Below are positions 5,121 through 7,011 of a stretch of DNA of 7,011 bases, piece after piece. A model generated the notes under the pieces. The model searched no databases and had not been told where the DNA came from. It saw only the letters and a list, made by a program, of their open reading frames with translations. The stretch lies in assembly GCA_016779015.1 (NCBI GenBank), contig JADHOK010000069.1, positions 1 to 7,011 on the forward strand. The letters are read 5' to 3'. Source of the stretch: PS1 clade bacterium (GTDB lineage: Bacteria > Pseudomonadota > Alphaproteobacteria > RS24). Positions within the stretch are counted from its first letter, which is position 1; the number at the start of each line of letters is the position of its first letter. The translations under genes were made by a program, and so were the position numbers.

Positions 5121-6326
5121 ATGACCTCTTTCCTCGCCGATAGCCTGTCTCGGGTGAAGCCTTCTGCCACCATGGCGGTGACAGATATGGCGCGCCAGCT
5201 GCGCGCCCAGGGCCGCGATGTCATTGGCCTTGGTGCCGGTGAACCGGATTTTGACACGCCGGAAAATATCAAGCAGGCGGCGATAGACGCGATTGCCCGC
5301 GGCGAGACCAAATACACCGCCGTCACCGGCATTGACGAGTTGAAGCAAGCGATTTGCGACAAGTTCAAGCGCGATAACGGCCTCGATTACGAAGCGTCGC
5401 AAGTGTTTGTCGCGCCGGGCGGCAAGCCGGTGATTTATGACGCCATGATGGCGACGCTGAACCCTGGCAATGAGGTCATCATTCCGGCCCCCTATTGGGT
5501 CAGCTATCCCGATATCGTCAATCTGGCGGGCGGCGAACCGGTGATTGTCGAGGCGCGCGCCGAGGACGGCTTCAAACTGCAAGCCGAGGATTTGGAAGCG
5601 GCGATTACGCCGAACACCAAATGGTTCATCTTCAATTCGCCGTCCAACCCGTCGGGCGCGGCCTATAGCGAAAGCGAGTTGAAGAAACTCACCGATGTGT
5701 TGGTCAAACATCCCCATGTTTGGGTGCTGACCGATGATATGTACGAGCATCTGGTCTATGACAATTTTGTCTTCGCCACACCGGCGCAGGTCGAGCCGCA
5801 GCTTTATGAGCGCACATTGACCATGAACGGCGTGTCGAAAGCCTATTGCATGACCGGCTGGCGCATTGGTTATTGCGCCGGGCCGCAACAGCTGATTAAG
5901 GCGATGACCAAAATCCAGTCGCAATCGACCTCCAACCCGACCAGCATCAGCCAATGGGCGGCGGTTGAGGCACTGAACGGGCCGCAGGAATTCATCGCCG
6001 AACACAACACCCATTTCAAACGCCGCCGCGACATGGTGGTGGCGCTGCTGAACCAATGCGCGGGTATTGAATGCCTGACGCCGGAAGGGGCGTTTTACGT
6101 CTATCCGAGCTGCGCCGGTTGCATCGGCAAGGCAACCGAAGACGGCACCGTTATCGACAGCGACGAGGCTTTCGCCAAAGCGCTGCTGGAGGCCGAAGGC
6201 GTGGCGGTGGTGCATGGCGCGGCTTTTGGCCTTTCGCCGTTTTTTCGGATCAGCTATGCGACATCGGACGAAAATCTGACCGAAGCATGCGCGCGCATCC
6301 AGCGTTTCTGCGCTTCTTTAAAATAA
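5121..6326 (+). CDS. aatA: PLP-dependent aspartate (aromatic) aminotransferase
   Basis: This 401-residue class I/II, fold-type I aminotransferase in the cytosol transfers the amino group of aspartate to 2-oxoglutarate to give oxaloacetate and glutamate. Homologues of this subgroup often also accept aromatic amino acids or prephenate. GLGAGEPDFDTP (36-47) is the substrate-side N-terminal motif; GGKPVIYDAM (100-109) and PAPYWVSYP (122-130, W126 stacking on the cofactor) hold PLP; N176 in SPSNPSG, D206 and Y208 in TDDMYEHLVY bind the ring; K240 in SKAYCMTGWRIGY forms the Schiff base; R376 in FRISYA binds the substrate alpha-carboxylate. The length is normal for the family. AAGGAG at 5108-5113, seven bases before the ATG, fixes the start. 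It is divergent from the small membrane protein and uvrB and appears monocistronic, with a weak terminator after it. One oddity is proline in GGKPV, where GGKQ or GAKQ is commoner. Confidence 0.93.
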   Translation: MTSFLADSLSRVKPSATMAVTDMARQLRAQGRDVIGLGAGEPDFDTPENIKQAAIDAIARGETKYTAVTGIDELKQAICDKFKRDNGLDYEASQVFVAPGGKPVIYDAMMATLNPGNEVIIPAPYWVSYPDIVNLAGGEPVIVEARAEDGFKLQAEDLEAAITPNTKWFIFNSPSNPSGAAYSESELKKLTDVLVKHPHVWVLTDDMYEHLVYDNFVFATPAQVEPQLYERTLTMNGVSKAYCMTGWRIGYCAGPQQLIKAMTKIQSQSTSNPTSISQWAAVEALNGPQEFIAEHNTHFKRRRDMVVALLNQCAGIECLTPEGAFYVYPSCAGCIGKATEDGTVIDSDEAFAKALLEAEGVAVVHGAAFGLSPFFRISYATSDENLTEACARIQRFCASLK

Positions 6327-6328
6327 TC

Positions 6329-6350
6329 CCCAATCATTTGGGCAAATTTT
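6329..6350 (+). terminator. Probable weak terminator after the aminotransferase gene
   Basis: CCCAA (6329-6333), loop TCAT and TTGGG (6338-6342) form a 5-bp hairpin two bases after the stop codon, followed by CAAATTTT. The stem is short and the T-run imperfect, so termination may be partial. Confidence 0.4.
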
Positions 6351-6360
6351 AATGCAGCCC

Positions 6361-6391
6361 CTTCACTTAGGCTAACAATCAAGTTTAGAGT
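6361..6391 (+). promoter_or_regulatory. Putative promoter of the structured RNA region
   Basis: CTTCAC (6361-6366) differs at one base from the alphaproteobacterial -35 CTTGAC, and 17 bases later comes TTTAGA (6384-6389); the overlapping TAGAGT (6386-6391) is an alternative -10. Transcription would start near 6396, just before the first strong hairpin. The -10 match is mediocre. Confidence 0.35.
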
Positions 6392-6395
6392 TTTT

Positions 6396-6757
6396 GGAAG
6401 CTTCCGACACCAGCCAAAGCAGGTGCCGGGGTGTTGGAACTACCGCGTAGAGACGGCAACGACGTATTACGCCGAGGCGCTATTTCGCCGTCACCCCGGC
6501 TTTAGCCGAAGCGACGGATTTTTCTCGGTGACAAAGATAAAAACGCAAACCTGCTGGGTGCAAGGACGAGCGGTTTTAAATCACCGCCCTACGTGAGGTT
6601 TCCACTCCCCAACTGCCGGACCGTCCCCGACAGATGGCGTGTTTATAGCACCGATTCATGGCCCAAGGGTGAACTCATTGTCGCATTAAAGGCGATTATT
6701 GGCTCGATGTGTTTGTGGGGCGACACGCGAGGGAGGCCGCGGCCGCCCCGTCTTTTT
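6396..6757 (+). ncRNA. Candidate structured non-coding RNA, family unknown
   Basis: About 360 bases hold no credible reading frame but many hairpins. Paired arms: 6402-6411 with 6430-6439 (TTCCGACACC/GGTGTTGGAA, one G-U); 6440-6443 with 6447-6450; 6452-6457 with 6487-6492 (GACGGC/GCCGTC) or, as an alternative, 6476-6479 with 6486-6489; 6490-6495 with 6527-6532 (GTCACC/GGTGAC) enclosing 6497-6500 with 6505-6508; 6570-6574 with 6583-6587 (GCGGT/ACCGC); 6681-6684 with 6692-6695. A promoter-like element precedes it, and a strong plus-strand terminator ends it with no plus-strand gene in between. The length suits tmRNA or RNase P RNA, but I find no ANDN-type tag or T-loop, and no GAGGAAAGUCC core; the SRP GGAAGCAGC core is also absent. 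Strand is inferred from the terminator only. It may instead be a decayed region with palindromic repeats. Confidence 0.4.
6717..6757 (+). terminator. Strong intrinsic terminator, plus strand
   Basis: GGGGCG (6717-6722) pairs with CGCCCC (6744-6749), and inside it CGCG (6726-6729) pairs with CGCG (6738-6741). The stem is followed by GTC and TTTTT (6753-6757). The T-run overlaps the stop codon of the minus-strand beta-barrel gene (6756-6758). Read in the minus direction the stem is followed by ACAAAC rather than Ts, so it serves plus-strand transcription. The only candidate transcript is the RNA region starting near 6396. Confidence 0.6.
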
Positions 6758-7011
6758 AGAACCTGACCAGTGTTCCAATTGTTAGGCGGGTAAGCTCCGC
6801 CTCATCATAATCGGCTAAACTGTACTCAAAACGAATGGCCGCATTAGATTCTTTGATAGAAACATCGAAGCCCAAACCGATGAGCGGCCCACTTTCACTT
6901 TCGCTTAAGGTGTCGATAATAGTCGCCGTGTTTAAATCAATCACGGGTCCCTTTAACTTACCGTCGCTATAGCCAAGGCGAACAAAAGGCGCACCATTCT
7001 TAGCTCGGAAA
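6756..7011 (-). CDS. Outer-membrane beta-barrel protein, C-terminal part
   Basis: The frame is open from the right edge to TAA at 6756, so only the last 84 residues are visible and the start lies outside the window. It shows alternating amphipathic strands: APFVRLGYSDG, SGPLIGLGFDVSIKE, NAAIRFEYSLADYDEAELT and the final strand LTIGTLVRF. A terminal phenylalanine after alternating hydrophobic residues is the classic BAM recognition signal. This fits the OmpA-like/porin-family 8-strand barrels and resembles in layout the protein at 1851-2510 (GIGVGHDPFRVELRQYDFG compared with GLGFDVSI then AAIRFEYSLAD). A GTG at 6944 is only an internal valine codon. Signal peptide and function cannot be judged. 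Confidence 0.65.
   Translation of the reverse strand, partial: FRAKNGAPFVRLGYSDGKLKGPVIDLNTATIIDTLSESESGPLIGLGFDVSIKESNAAIRFEYSLADYDEAELTRLTIGTLVRF

Noticed and set aside
5103..6215. 370-codon open frame antisense to the aminotransferase gene
   Set aside because: It is Arg/His-rich with no domain, and mirrors a strongly supported gene.
6396..6757. Permuted two-piece tmRNA, RNase P RNA or SRP RNA
   Set aside because: The first hairpin loosely recalls a CCA end facing a 5' acceptor strand (TTCCGACACCA with GTTGGAA), but there is no T-loop and no ANDN tag on either strand. The RNase P GAGGAAAGUCC core and the SRP GGAAGCAGC core are also absent.

Overview
The window looks like chromosomal DNA of a free-living alphaproteobacterium. 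Reasons: the coding sequence is moderately GC-rich; several -10 elements are close to the alphaproteobacterial CTATAT form with 17-base spacers; there is a full TTAA-N7-TTAA box of the kind bound by the cell-cycle regulator CtrA; and the UvrB and aspartate aminotransferase have typical alphaproteobacterial sequences. I cannot name the genus. No insertion sequence, CRISPR array, tRNA or rRNA was seen, and the window is ordinary housekeeping territory with some interesting intergenic regions.

Layout from left to right. Bases 1-310 are AT-rich and hold no convincing gene, but contain a perfect 8-bp inverted repeat overlapping a putative leftward promoter. Bases 311-1512 (minus strand) form a two-gene pterin/folate unit: a short-chain reductase of pteridine-reductase type (first in the operon), then a dihydroneopterin aldolase. 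Bases 1513-1850 are a divergent control region with four 14-base direct repeats and a CtrA-type box in front of a small secreted outer-membrane beta-barrel protein (1851-2510, plus). That gene converges on uvrB (2516-4765, minus), the DNA-damage recognition subunit of nucleotide excision repair, with only five bases between the stop codons. Upstream of uvrB lies a 50-residue single-pass membrane protein (4821-4973, minus). A divergent intergenic stretch then leads to an aspartate/aromatic aminotransferase (5121-6326, plus). Bases 6327-6755 contain no gene; a promoter-like element, a dense set of hairpins and a strong plus-strand terminator suggest a structured RNA of about 360 nt that I cannot assign to a family. 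At the right edge is the C-terminal end of another outer-membrane beta-barrel protein (minus).

The genes do not form one pathway. The reductase and aldolase probably work together on pterins, and uvrB and the aminotransferase are independent housekeeping functions. The two beta-barrel proteins are envelope components, and the first is probably under cell-cycle control. The best candidates for something undescribed are the structured RNA region at 6396-6757, the 14-base repeat array at 1705-1760 and the unannotated 50-residue membrane protein.
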